From positions 248,001-312,000 of the forward strand of contig NZ_JBMHHY010000006.1 in assembly GCF_049739465.1 (NCBI RefSeq): 64,000 nt of DNA, read 5' to 3'. A program made the position numbers and the translations under genes. The notes under the pieces are model-generated. The model was not told the DNA's origin. It saw nothing but the letters and a program-made list of their open reading frames with translations, and did not search any database. Positions 57,471-64,000 of the stretch are shown here, in pieces (the first letter of the stretch is position 1; each line of letters begins with the position of its first letter). This stretch comes from Embleya sp049739465 (lineage in GTDB: Bacteria > Actinomycetota > Actinomycetes > Streptomycetales > Streptomycetaceae).

Positions 57471-57863
57471 TCAGTCGGCGGCCAGGAACCAGGCGATGGT
57501 GACCCGGCGCTGACCGTTCAGATCGAGGATGACCACCTCGCCGGAACCCGGCGTGGGCAGCGGCGCGGTGCCGCCGTAGGGCAGGGTGCGCGATTGCCCG
57601 TCGTCGACTCGTACCTCGGCCACCGGCGCGTCCTGCGAGCCGCGGCGCCAGGTGACCCACCACGTCGCGTCGTCCGCGCACTGGAACTCCAGGTGCACCC
57701 GGGACACGAACAGCCAGTCGGCCGGCGTCACCAGATGGCAGCGGGTCGCGTCGCGGCCCACCGCCAGCGTCGCTCCCGGCCGGCTCGGCGCGCTGGCCAT
57801 CAGCATGGCGACCGTCGCCGCGTCGTCCGCCCCCGAAGTCGACGCCATGTTGAGATCGAGCAC
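57471..57863 (-). CDS. FHA-domain protein (short)
   Basis: A 130-residue protein made of a single forkhead-associated-like domain: VGRDATRCHLVTPADWLFVS, RVHLEFQ, then WWVTWRRGSQDAPVAEVRV and VVILDLNGQRRVTIAWF. The G-R, S-R-x-H and N-G positions that bind phosphothreonine in FHA domains are all present. GTG start with GGAGGAAAC. It resembles the N-terminal half of the two genes upstream (same opening M-L-D/E-L-N) but lacks their C-terminal domain, so it may be a truncated duplicate. Last gene of the signalling cluster; 212 bp before serA. Confidence 0.78.
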   Translation of the reverse strand: MLDLNMASTSGADDAATVAMLMASAPSRPGATLAVGRDATRCHLVTPADWLFVSRVHLEFQCADDATWWVTWRRGSQDAPVAEVRVDDGQSRTLPYGGTAPLPTPGSGEVVILDLNGQRRVTIAWFLAAD

Positions 57864-57930
57864 CGGTTTCCTCCCCCAAGCTCCCGCTCGTCAGTCGATT
57901 CCGCGCCCTGCCCCCGCCGTTCGCGTCGCC

Positions 57931-58752
57931 TCAGTCGATCGAGCCGCCGCGCCGGGCACACGGACACGGTTCGCGGCCCACAATGCCGCAGGTGACCGCC
58001 GTCTGGGCGATCAGGTCCCACCCTCCGTGCACATGCGGGGTGGTGTCCAGGTAGTCGGGTCCAAGCAGATGGTTCAATTCCGGGCAAAGATCCGAGCTGT
58101 AGAAGTCCCGGCGCAGTTCGGTCTTGCACCGCTCGACGGTGGCCTTGGCCATGTAGAGCATCTCGCACAGCTCGTCCGTGGTCCTGGGCCGCTTGGTGGC
58201 CCGGCCGTGGATCCAGTCGCAGGACATCGCCGCGAGTACCTCCAGGCGCACCCCGCGCAGCTTGTTGCGCAGTTCCTCCGGCCCGACGTCCACCGTCGGC
58301 GGCGCGCCGCCGTCCAGGGTGGACGCCGAACTGGGCCGGTCCGTCTGCATCGCCCGCCAGCCGAGCACCACGCTGCGCCGCCGGGCCAGGTCGCTGACCA
58401 GGATGTTGCCGCCGGTACCGGCGGGCAGCGGCAGAATCGCCCCGTACGGCATGTCCTGCGAGGTCTCCCCGCGCCTGATCCGCACGATCGCCACCGGCGT
58501 GTCCCGGGCCCCGCGCGGCCACTCCACCGTCCAGCCGCGGACCTCGCTGTACTCGAACACCAGGTGCTTGCGGGAGACGAACAGCCACTCGTGCGGGGTC
58601 AGCAGCGGCCGGCACGCGCCGGGGTCGCGGCCGACGAACAACCGCGTGCCCACCACGCCGGGGGTGCGTACGCTCTTGGGGCCGGGCAGCGGATCCCGCT
58701 CCGCCTCGCGGCCGTCCGCGATCGCGGTGAACGACATGTTCAGTTCGAGCAT
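57931..58752 (-). CDS. FHA-domain protein with C-terminal helical (HTH-like) domain, copy 2
   Basis: 273 residues. N-terminal FHA-like domain with FVGRDPGACRPLLTPHEWLF and VSRKHLVFEYSEVRGW; the N-G position is replaced by SDLARRR. C-terminal domain from about 165: LEVLAAMSCDWIHGRATKRP, TTDELCEMLYMAKATVERCK, TELRRDFYSSDLCPELNHLL, then HVHGGWDLIAQTAVTCGIVG and a CPC end. The TTDELCEML...KATVERCK segment reads as a helix-turn-helix. I infer a phosphopeptide-controlled DNA-binding or adaptor protein. ATG with GAGGGGA upstream. The C-terminal domain is not one I can name. Confidence 0.75.
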   Translation of the reverse strand: MLELNMSFTAIADGREAERDPLPGPKSVRTPGVVGTRLFVGRDPGACRPLLTPHEWLFVSRKHLVFEYSEVRGWTVEWPRGARDTPVAIVRIRRGETSQDMPYGAILPLPAGTGGNILVSDLARRRSVVLGWRAMQTDRPSSASTLDGGAPPTVDVGPEELRNKLRGVRLEVLAAMSCDWIHGRATKRPRTTDELCEMLYMAKATVERCKTELRRDFYSSDLCPELNHLLGPDYLDTTPHVHGGWDLIAQTAVTCGIVGREPCPCARRGGSID

Positions 58753-58783
58753 GTTCCCCTCGCCCCCTCCCGGGTCCTACCGC

Positions 58784-59614
58784 TCACCTGGTACCCGCGT
58801 GCGGCGCGTCGGCACCACACGGACACGGACCACGTCCGGTTATCCCGTGGGTGACCGCGGTCTGGGCTATCAGGTCCCACCCGCCGTGTACGTGCCGCAC
58901 GGTGTCGAGGTAGTTCGGCCCGAGCAGGGAGTTGAGCTCCGGGCACAGGCCCGAACTGTAGAACTCGCGGCGCAGCTTGGTCTTGTACCGCTCGACCGTG
59001 GCCGCCGACAGGTGCAGCAGGTCGCACAGTTCCTTGGTCGACTTCGCGCGCTTGACCGGACGCCCGTGCACCCAGTCGCAGGACAGCGCGGCGAGTACCT
59101 CCATCTCCGTCTCGGAGAGGCGGTTCTGCAGGACGAACGGCGCGACGTCCTGCGTCTCGGGCACCCCGACGTCGGGCTCCGTGGTGTCCTCGCCCGCGCG
59201 TTGCGGCAGCGACACCCGCCACTCCACCAACACCCGCCGGCGCCGGGCCAGGTCGGTGACCACGACCCGGCCCGGGCGCAGCGAGCCGAGCGGCAGCGTG
59301 GCGCCGTAGGGCACCGGTTCGGACACACCCTCGCGGTCGATCTGGACCAGTGCGACCGGGCGCGGGTGCGAACCCTGGAGCCACTCCACACTCCAGCCGC
59401 GCTCCAGGGAGTAGACGAACTCCAGGTGCACGCGCGACACGAAACGCCAGTCCTTCGGCGTGACCAGGCCGCAGCGCGAGGGGTCCCGGCCGATCGCGAT
59501 CTTCTTGCCGGGCTCGCTTTGCACCTTCACCGTGCGCGGCCGGGCCAGGTCCGACTCCTGCTGGTCGGCGTCGTCCGACGTCGCCACGGTGAGGATCAGT
59601 TCGAGCATCGCCAT
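58784..59614 (-). CDS. FHA-domain protein with C-terminal helical (HTH-like) domain, copy 3
   Basis: About 276 residues from ATG 59614 (MAMLELILTVATSDDADQQE; ATG 59608 is possible). FHA-like domain: IAIGRDPSRCGLVTPKDWRF, VSRVHLEFVYSLERGW. C-terminal domain closely matches copy 2: MEVLAALSCDWVHGRPVKRA, STKELCDLLHLSAATVERYK, TKLRREFYSSGLCPELNSLL, VRHVHGGWDLIAQTAVTHGI. Starts 55 bp after the PP2C stop, and copy 2 begins 31 bp after its stop; likely one operon. Plausible substrate readers for Ser/Thr phosphorylation that the neighbouring PP2C reverses. Confidence 0.76.
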   Translation of the reverse strand: MAMLELILTVATSDDADQQESDLARPRTVKVQSEPGKKIAIGRDPSRCGLVTPKDWRFVSRVHLEFVYSLERGWSVEWLQGSHPRPVALVQIDREGVSEPVPYGATLPLGSLRPGRVVVTDLARRRRVLVEWRVSLPQRAGEDTTEPDVGVPETQDVAPFVLQNRLSETEMEVLAALSCDWVHGRPVKRAKSTKELCDLLHLSAATVERYKTKLRREFYSSGLCPELNSLLGPNYLDTVRHVHGGWDLIAQTAVTHGITGRGPCPCGADAPHAGTR

Positions 59615-59669
59615 CCGTCCGGTCTCGTGCCCCGCGCTGGGGCATCGCCCATCGTCACCCGGTGAACCG

Positions 59670-61322
59670 TCACCAGGCCGTTCCCCCGTCCGACGACCGT
59701 AGGGCCCCGGGGCCACTCGACGCATCCTCCGGTTGTTCCCGGGGGTCGGCGCCGGAGCGGTGACCCTCCGGTACGGGGAGCGCGTCGCATTCGACCACGA
59801 CCGCCGTCGCGTCGTCGTCACCGCTCTCGACGGCCGTCCTGGTCAAGGTCGTTGCCGCGTGGAAGGGGTCGCCGTGCACCAGGTCGGCGACCGTTTCGTC
59901 GGGCAGGTGGCCGACGCCGTCCGTGGCGAGGACCACACGGTCGCCCGGGTGCAGTTCGATGCGTTGCAGTTCGGGTTCGGGGGCCTGCGAGCCGCCGAGC
60001 GGGGTGGAGGTGAGCAGCCAGGGCCGGCCGAACTCGGCGGCGTTGCCCTGTTCGGTGAGCCGGAACGCCCGGCCGCCGCGGACCAGCCAGCACACGCTGT
60101 CCCCGCAGCCGGCCAGATGCAGCCGGCCGTGTTGCAGTACGGCCGCCACGACCGTGGTGCGCATCCCCTCGTACTGCGCGACGCCGTGTCGGCGAACGGC
60201 CAGGTCGGCCACCGCGATCGCGGCGCCGAGCCGGTCGCTCCAGCCCGCGGACAGGTCGGCGGCGGCCAGTTCGGCCACCAACGTGCGGACCGCGACATCG
60301 GCCGCATACCAACCGGCGGGATGGCCGCCGAGGCCGTCGGCGACGATGAACACCTCGCCGGTGGCGGCGTATCGGTCGTCGTTGTCCCGCGCGCTCAGCT
60401 CCGGACCCAGGCCGCGCCGCTCGCGCCTGGCGGCCCGGCGCCGCCCCGGGTGCGAGGAGGTGGACCACGCGGACGCCTGTACGCCCAGCGGCGGCCCGAG
60501 GTGTTCCTGCACGTCGTCCCCGGCCTCGTCGGACCGGCGCAGGCTGTCGCTGCGGGACGTGGTGGGCACGTCCAGCTCGTCGGCGTCCTCGACCGGTTCG
60601 GCCACGGACAACACCTGGGTCTGCGACTCGTCGGGCGAGGAGGCCGGGGCCGGCGCGGCCGGCGCGGGCACCGACGGCGGCGATGTGGGCATCGGCGGCA
60701 CCGAGGGCGGCGGCACCGCATGCCCCGCGGCCACGGTGGTGTCGGCGGAACCGGCGACCGTCGGCGGCGCGGGAACCGGCGGCGGCACCGCCGGAGTCCG
60801 CGCGTCCGGCTCGACCGCGGCGGGCGTCACGGTGTGCCCGACCCGCCCGGCCGGCTCCTCCGGCTCCGCCGGCTCGGTGGCGAACGTCTCGGCGGGATGC
60901 GGCGCCCCGTGCCACGGCGCCCCCGGCCCGGCCGGCTCGGGGCCCGGCGGGTTCGGCGCGTCCTCGGCGGCCGGCTCGGTCGCGACCGGCCCGGCGGCGT
61001 ACGAGACCGCCGGTACGACCCGCCCGCCCTCGGCCGCCGCGCCCGGCTCGCCCTTGCTCCCGAGCAGGTCGTCGAACCCGATCGGCGGCGGCTCGGCCAC
61101 CCGGTCCGGCTCGGGCACCGGCGCGGGCACCGGCGGCTCGATCCGGTCCACCGGTTCGCGGGTCGGCGCGTCCTCGAAGTCGAGATAGAGGTCGCCGAAG
61201 ATGTCGTCGTCCGCCGCCGGTGGTCGTTCGGCGCGCAATTCGTCCTGCCGCAACGTTCGTTCCGGCAAGCCACCGCGAGCCGGCACGGTCGTCTCCCGAC
61301 CCGAGTCCCCTGTGCCCCTCAT
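59670..61322 (-). CDS. PP2C-like protein phosphatase with long disordered N-terminus
   Basis: About 550 residues from ATG 61322 (GGAG nine bases upstream; the reading from 61490 lacks a site). Residues 1-330 are Pro/Ala/Glu-rich and disordered, with no membrane segment. The C-terminal 220 residues form a PP2C/SpoIIE-type domain: ARDNDDRYAATGEVFIVADG, LGGHPAGWYAADVAVRTLVA, YEGMRTTVVAAVLQHGRLHL, GCGDSVCWLVRGGRAFRLTE and VVLATDGVGHLPDETVADLV. The metal aspartates (ADG, CGDS, TDGV) are kept; the second motif is GLGGHPAGWYAA rather than the common GMGGHxxGExAS. Likely a phosphoserine/threonine phosphatase acting with the FHA proteins. Confidence 0.85.
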   Translation of the reverse strand: MRGTGDSGRETTVPARGGLPERTLRQDELRAERPPAADDDIFGDLYLDFEDAPTREPVDRIEPPVPAPVPEPDRVAEPPPIGFDDLLGSKGEPGAAAEGGRVVPAVSYAAGPVATEPAAEDAPNPPGPEPAGPGAPWHGAPHPAETFATEPAEPEEPAGRVGHTVTPAAVEPDARTPAVPPPVPAPPTVAGSADTTVAAGHAVPPPSVPPMPTSPPSVPAPAAPAPASSPDESQTQVLSVAEPVEDADELDVPTTSRSDSLRRSDEAGDDVQEHLGPPLGVQASAWSTSSHPGRRRAARRERRGLGPELSARDNDDRYAATGEVFIVADGLGGHPAGWYAADVAVRTLVAELAAADLSAGWSDRLGAAIAVADLAVRRHGVAQYEGMRTTVVAAVLQHGRLHLAGCGDSVCWLVRGGRAFRLTEQGNAAEFGRPWLLTSTPLGGSQAPEPELQRIELHPGDRVVLATDGVGHLPDETVADLVHGDPFHAATTLTRTAVESGDDDATAVVVECDALPVPEGHRSGADPREQPEDASSGPGALRSSDGGTAW

Positions 61323-61496
61323 GTGTCTCACGCTCCACGATGTCGGACCGGAACGGCAAATCCGGTGCGGCGATAGCACTGCCTCGTTCAAGCATGCTGC
61401 CTCGAATACGGCCCCGGCATGTGAACCGGAAGGGCAATTCCCGCAGGTTTCCTCGACGCGCCTCCCGCGCGTCACCCGGATCGACCCCATGGGCGG

Positions 61497-62012
61497 CTAC
61501 GACCGACCGGTGCGCACCGGCTCCGAACCGTCCGCGAGCAGTCCCGCCAACGCGGTGCGCCCGCGCGAGAGCCGGGCCTTGATCGTCCCCTCCGGGGTGC
61601 CCTCGTGCGCGGCGATCTCGGCGACGGACAGGCCGCCCATGTGATGCATGACCACGGCGCGTCGTTGCGCCTCGGGGATCTGTCGCAACGCGGTGACCAG
61701 GGCCACCGACTCCGGTCCCGGGGCGGGCAGGTCGCGGTCGGGCCCGTGCCGGATCCAGCTCTTGAGCGCGGTTCGGGTGCGGCGCCAGCGACTGACCGCG
61801 ATCCGTTGGCCGACCAGGCGGATCCAGGCGACGGGGTTCTCGTAGCCGCTGATCCGGTCCCAGTCCTTCCAGGCCCGGATGTACGTCTCCTGCGCGGCCT
61901 CCTGGGCCTCGCCGAGATCGCCGGTCAGCGCGTACAGGTGTGCGACCAGGGCGCCGTGGCTCTCCGCGTAGAACACGTCGAAGTCGGCGCGACCGCCCGT
62001 GTCCCGTCCCAT
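61497..62012 (-). CDS. SigE-family ECF RNA polymerase sigma factor
   Basis: 171 residues. Region 2: FDVFYAESHGALVAHLYALT with EAAQETYIRAWKDWDRI and NPVAWIRLVGQRIAVSRWRR; region 4: LVTALRQIPEAQRRAVVMHH, MGGLSVAEIAAHEGTPEGTI, KARLSRGRTALAGLL. ATG at 62012 after GGGGGAACG; the longer reading to 62135 is rejected. No anti-sigma with a zinc motif is adjacent, but a small membrane-protein gene precedes it and a PP2C phosphatase gene follows 174 bp downstream, so phosphorylation-dependent control is possible. Confidence 0.9.
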   Translation of the reverse strand: MGRDTGGRADFDVFYAESHGALVAHLYALTGDLGEAQEAAQETYIRAWKDWDRISGYENPVAWIRLVGQRIAVSRWRRTRTALKSWIRHGPDRDLPAPGPESVALVTALRQIPEAQRRAVVMHHMGGLSVAEIAAHEGTPEGTIKARLSRGRTALAGLLADGSEPVRTGRS

Positions 62013-62095
62013 CGTTCCCCCGCGTCCGTCGCGGCGTGTTCGTCCTGCCGTGACCCGGTACCTTATCCGGCCCGGGGCGCGCACCTGATCTCGGT

Positions 62096-62353
62096 TCAGG
62101 TCGCGGAATACCCGCCTCGGGCGTCTCTCCCCCACCCACGCTCGCGAGCGGGTGATCGGTTCCGTGTACGGACCAACCGAATCCCGAGGACGAGCGCGGG
62201 GCCGGCCACGAACGCCGCGCTCGCCAGGACGCGGTGCCGGCGGCTGCGCCGGGCGAGCAGTCGGTCGAACGGGACTCGCCCGCCGTCGACGACGCGACGC
62301 ACGTCACGTTCGAGCGCGCCGAACACGACGGCGAGCGCCTCCTCGTCCTGCAT
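62096..62353 (-). CDS. Small single-pass membrane protein upstream of the sigma factor
   Basis: 85 residues: acidic then basic cytosolic part MQDEEALAVVFGALERDVRR, RVPFDRLLARRSRRHRVLAS, one transmembrane stretch (ASAAFVAGPALVLGIRLV, about 50-67) and a short basic end. ATG has GGGGGA nine bases upstream; most codons end in G or C for the first 60 residues. It ends 83 bp before the sigma gene on the same strand. It might be a membrane tether or anti-sigma for the sigma factor; no known motif supports this. Confidence 0.6.
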   Translation of the reverse strand: MQDEEALAVVFGALERDVRRVVDGGRVPFDRLLARRSRRHRVLASAAFVAGPALVLGIRLVRTRNRSPARERGWGRDARGGYSAT

Positions 62354-62429
62354 GGCCGCGTCCCCCGTCACCCACCGCGCGGTCCGAGCGACACGTCCGG
62401 TACGGGGCACACGTGTGCGGACGGGGTGC

Positions 62430-62504
62430 GGTTGCGTTGTGGTCGGGCGCGATTTTTGTGCCCACCCGCCCACCCGTTGCGTCACGTTCGAAGGCTGCGG
62501 TTTC
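62430..62504. repeat. Dispersed repeat family D, copy 3
   Basis: CGGTTGCGTTGTGGTCGGGC, GATTTTTGTGCCCACCCGCC, CACCCGTTGCGTC and GGCTGCGGTTTC. Best match to 51493-51561. It sits 11 bp from the 3' end of the DUF6571-like gene. Confidence 0.7.
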
Positions 62505-62514
62505 CCCCGCACCC

Positions 62515-64000
62515 CTACGCTTGGCCCAACGCCTCCTGGGCCTTGCGTTGGCCCGTGGTGAAGTTGTTGTCCACCGTCAGGTCGTAGCCGGGCATTTCCG
62601 CCTGGCGCCCGTGTTGGCCGGCCCAGTCGGCGGCGATCTGTTGCATGTAGCCGCGGCCCCACGCGTGTTGGTCGGCGATTTCGCGGTCGGTATGCGCGGC
62701 GCTGTCCGCCTGGTGCTGCTGGACCTCGTAGTCGGCGGTCATCGTGATGATCCGCGACAGCGGCTCGGCGACCATGGTGGGCAACGGGCTCATCTTGACC
62801 GCGCCGGCGACCACGTTGGCCGCGCCCTTGCCGGTCCAGCCGACCTCGTTGTTGTACTCCTTGTCGCTGAGCACCTGTTGGTGTCGGATCGCCTCGGCGC
62901 GCACCGCGTCCAACGCGCCGACCACCTGGGCCGACTGGGCCAAGTGCTGGTCGGCGGTGATCCCGGCGGGCGGGTTGCCCTTCGCGATGCGTTCCAGGCC
63001 GACCGCGGCGAACGCGTGCTCGGCGTCGGAGAGTTGCTTGAACGCCTTGGGGTCCTCGGCGAGCACCGCCATGGTGCGCAGCACGTCGTGGTCGGGTGTG
63101 TTGCCGAGGAAGATGGCCCGGGCCTCCCCCGAGTTCGGGAACAGCGGGTCGGGGTCCGAGGATCCGCCCGCGCGCTCGTTGCGCAGCTCGTTGTGGATGT
63201 CGGGCATGTACGAGGCCATCGCGTTGGTGAAACTGTCCCGATAGTCGGCGAAGTGCCCGCCCGGGCCGTCCTGCCCGATCGTGTGCACCGCGTCGGCGAT
63301 GATCCGCGCGCCCGCCTCGGTGTGCCGACCGCTGGTCGGGTCGCCCGCCGGATGCCCGGTCGTGGCCGCCTCGAACGCCTTGCCGAACTCGTTGGCGGGC
63401 GAGCCGGGTCCGGTCTCCGGGCCCCAGTCGCGCTGCTTCATCAGGTAGTGCAGGTTGTCCCCCGAAGCCGGGTCGAGCACCTGCTCGGCCGCCCCCGGGT
63501 TGCGCCCGAGCGCGTCCATCAGCCCGCCCATCGGGTCGAAGCCGCGCCCCGTGTGCCCCGCTCCGTCGTGCATCAGCGGGTAGTCGTCGCCCATCAGCGG
63601 GACCTGCTCGTGCGGGTCGTAGCCCTTGCGGTCGAAGGCGACCATGTCCTTGCCCACGTCGCCGAGGAACTGCTTGTCGTAGTCGCCCTGGTGCAGCAGA
63701 TTGCCGAGCAGTTGATACCCGTACAGGTAGTGCTTGGGTATGCCGTCGAGCACGAACGTACGACTGCGCCCGGCCTCCTTGAGCCCGTCCACCCAGCTCT
63801 GGGTCACGTGCGGCTGCCCGTCGGACCGGGTCGCGGTGGCCAGGTTCACGCCCACCGAGTCCTGGATCGCCTTCAGGTGCTCCATCGTGGTCGGGTCGAC
63901 GTCGTGCCCGGTCCCCTTTCGGCCCTGGTTGACCACGCCCGCCTCCAGGTCGAGCAGACCCTGCGGACCCAGCGTGTTCATCAAGTTCGTCGAGAAGATC
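62515..64000 (-). CDS. DUF6571-like protein, C-terminal part (cut by the window edge)
   Basis: The reading frame is open to base 64000, so the start lies outside; at least 494 residues are seen. Soluble, no signal in the visible part. Features: VNLATATRSDGQPHVTQSWV, KHYLYGYQLLGNLLHQGDYD, EAATTGHPAGDPTSGRHTEA, NSGEARAIFLGNTPDHDVLR, and a C-terminal helical segment with ADSAAHTDREIADQHAWGRG and AMMVAEPL-like hydrophobic patch (PLPTMVAEPLSRI). It resembles streptomycete proteins classed as DUF6571, often near WXG100-type or secreted-toxin-like genes; the exact role is unknown. My family assignment is from memory of the pattern. Transcribed toward the sigma/PP2C/FHA cluster. Confidence 0.65.
   Translation of the reverse strand, partial: IFSTNLMNTLGPQGLLDLEAGVVNQGRKGTGHDVDPTTMEHLKAIQDSVGVNLATATRSDGQPHVTQSWVDGLKEAGRSRTFVLDGIPKHYLYGYQLLGNLLHQGDYDKQFLGDVGKDMVAFDRKGYDPHEQVPLMGDDYPLMHDGAGHTGRGFDPMGGLMDALGRNPGAAEQVLDPASGDNLHYLMKQRDWGPETGPGSPANEFGKAFEAATTGHPAGDPTSGRHTEAGARIIADAVHTIGQDGPGGHFADYRDSFTNAMASYMPDIHNELRNERAGGSSDPDPLFPNSGEARAIFLGNTPDHDVLRTMAVLAEDPKAFKQLSDAEHAFAAVGLERIAKGNPPAGITADQHLAQSAQVVGALDAVRAEAIRHQQVLSDKEYNNEVGWTGKGAANVVAGAVKMSPLPTMVAEPLSRIITMTADYEVQQHQADSAAHTDREIADQHAWGRGYMQQIAADWAGQHGRQAEMPGYDLTVDNNFTTGQRKAQEALGQA

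Overview
The window is high-GC (roughly 72 percent by eye) actinobacterial chromosome with codon third positions almost all G or C, many GTG/TTG starts and GGAGG-type ribosome sites. Gene content and order (nsdA, Prim-Pol, ftsY, smc, mutM, rnc, rpmF, coaD, rsmD, recG, rpmB, thiD, thiL, ddl, gpsA, plsC, cofC, lysine-tailed HU, leuD, leuC, ndgR, tRNA-Glu/Gln, a conservon, cimA, ilvE, leuB, serA) match the core region of Streptomyces chromosomes (S. coelicolor about SCO5582 down to SCO5514, from memory) read in the opposite direction. I infer a member of the Streptomycetaceae; the genus cannot be fixed from sequence reading alone. There is no rRNA, CRISPR array, prophage or recognisable insertion sequence.

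Layout. 1-7.2 kb: four tandem family 5 ABC-transporter binding lipoproteins, each followed by its own strong hairpin, with no permease or ATPase in view. 7.2-18.6 kb: nsdA, a stand-alone Prim-Pol protein, a tandem palindromic repeat array, ftsY, a luciferase-like monooxygenase, smc, a small coiled-coil protein, and a secreted CAP-domain protein. 18.6-29.3 kb: DNA repair, RNA processing, ribosome and CoA genes (mutM, rnc, rpmF, DUF177, coiled coil, coaD, rsmD, recG, DAK2 kinase, rpmB), interrupted between rsmD and recG by an ECF sigma factor/membrane partner pair. 29.4-38.1 kb: thiamine kinases, Lrp-type effector domain, DUF3515 lipoprotein, ddl, gpsA-plsC, cofC, a cold-shock-like small protein and HupS. 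38.2-42.9 kb: leuCD with divergent ndgR, three tRNAs with a readable promoter, FAH-family hydrolase, and a 56-residue repeat-containing ORF in a position where I expected gltX. 43.4-49.6 kb: a complete conservon (sensor kinase-like CvnA, roadblock CvnB, DUF742 CvnC, GTPase CvnD) followed by a small protein that copies the C-terminal tail motifs of CvnA. 49.6-57.3 kb: cimA (with a leader peptide and attenuator), ilvE, leuB, serA, separated by long repeat-filled intergenic regions. 57.4-64 kb: a signalling cluster on the minus strand: truncated DUF6571-like gene, small membrane protein, SigE-family sigma factor, PP2C-like phosphatase and three related FHA-domain proteins, two of them carrying a C-terminal helical putative DNA-binding domain.

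Working together. Branched-chain amino acid synthesis is the strongest metabolic theme: leuCD, leuB, ilvE and cimA, with NdgR divergent from leuC and ribosome-mediated attenuation predicted for cimA. The conservon plus tail-mimic protein and the FHA/PP2C/sigma cluster are the two signalling modules that look least understood. Three repeat families recur in the intergenic DNA: one sits directly at the 3' ends of gpsA, ilvE and serA, another near cimA, leuB and the DUF6571-like gene, and a third forms the array between the Prim-Pol gene and ftsY.
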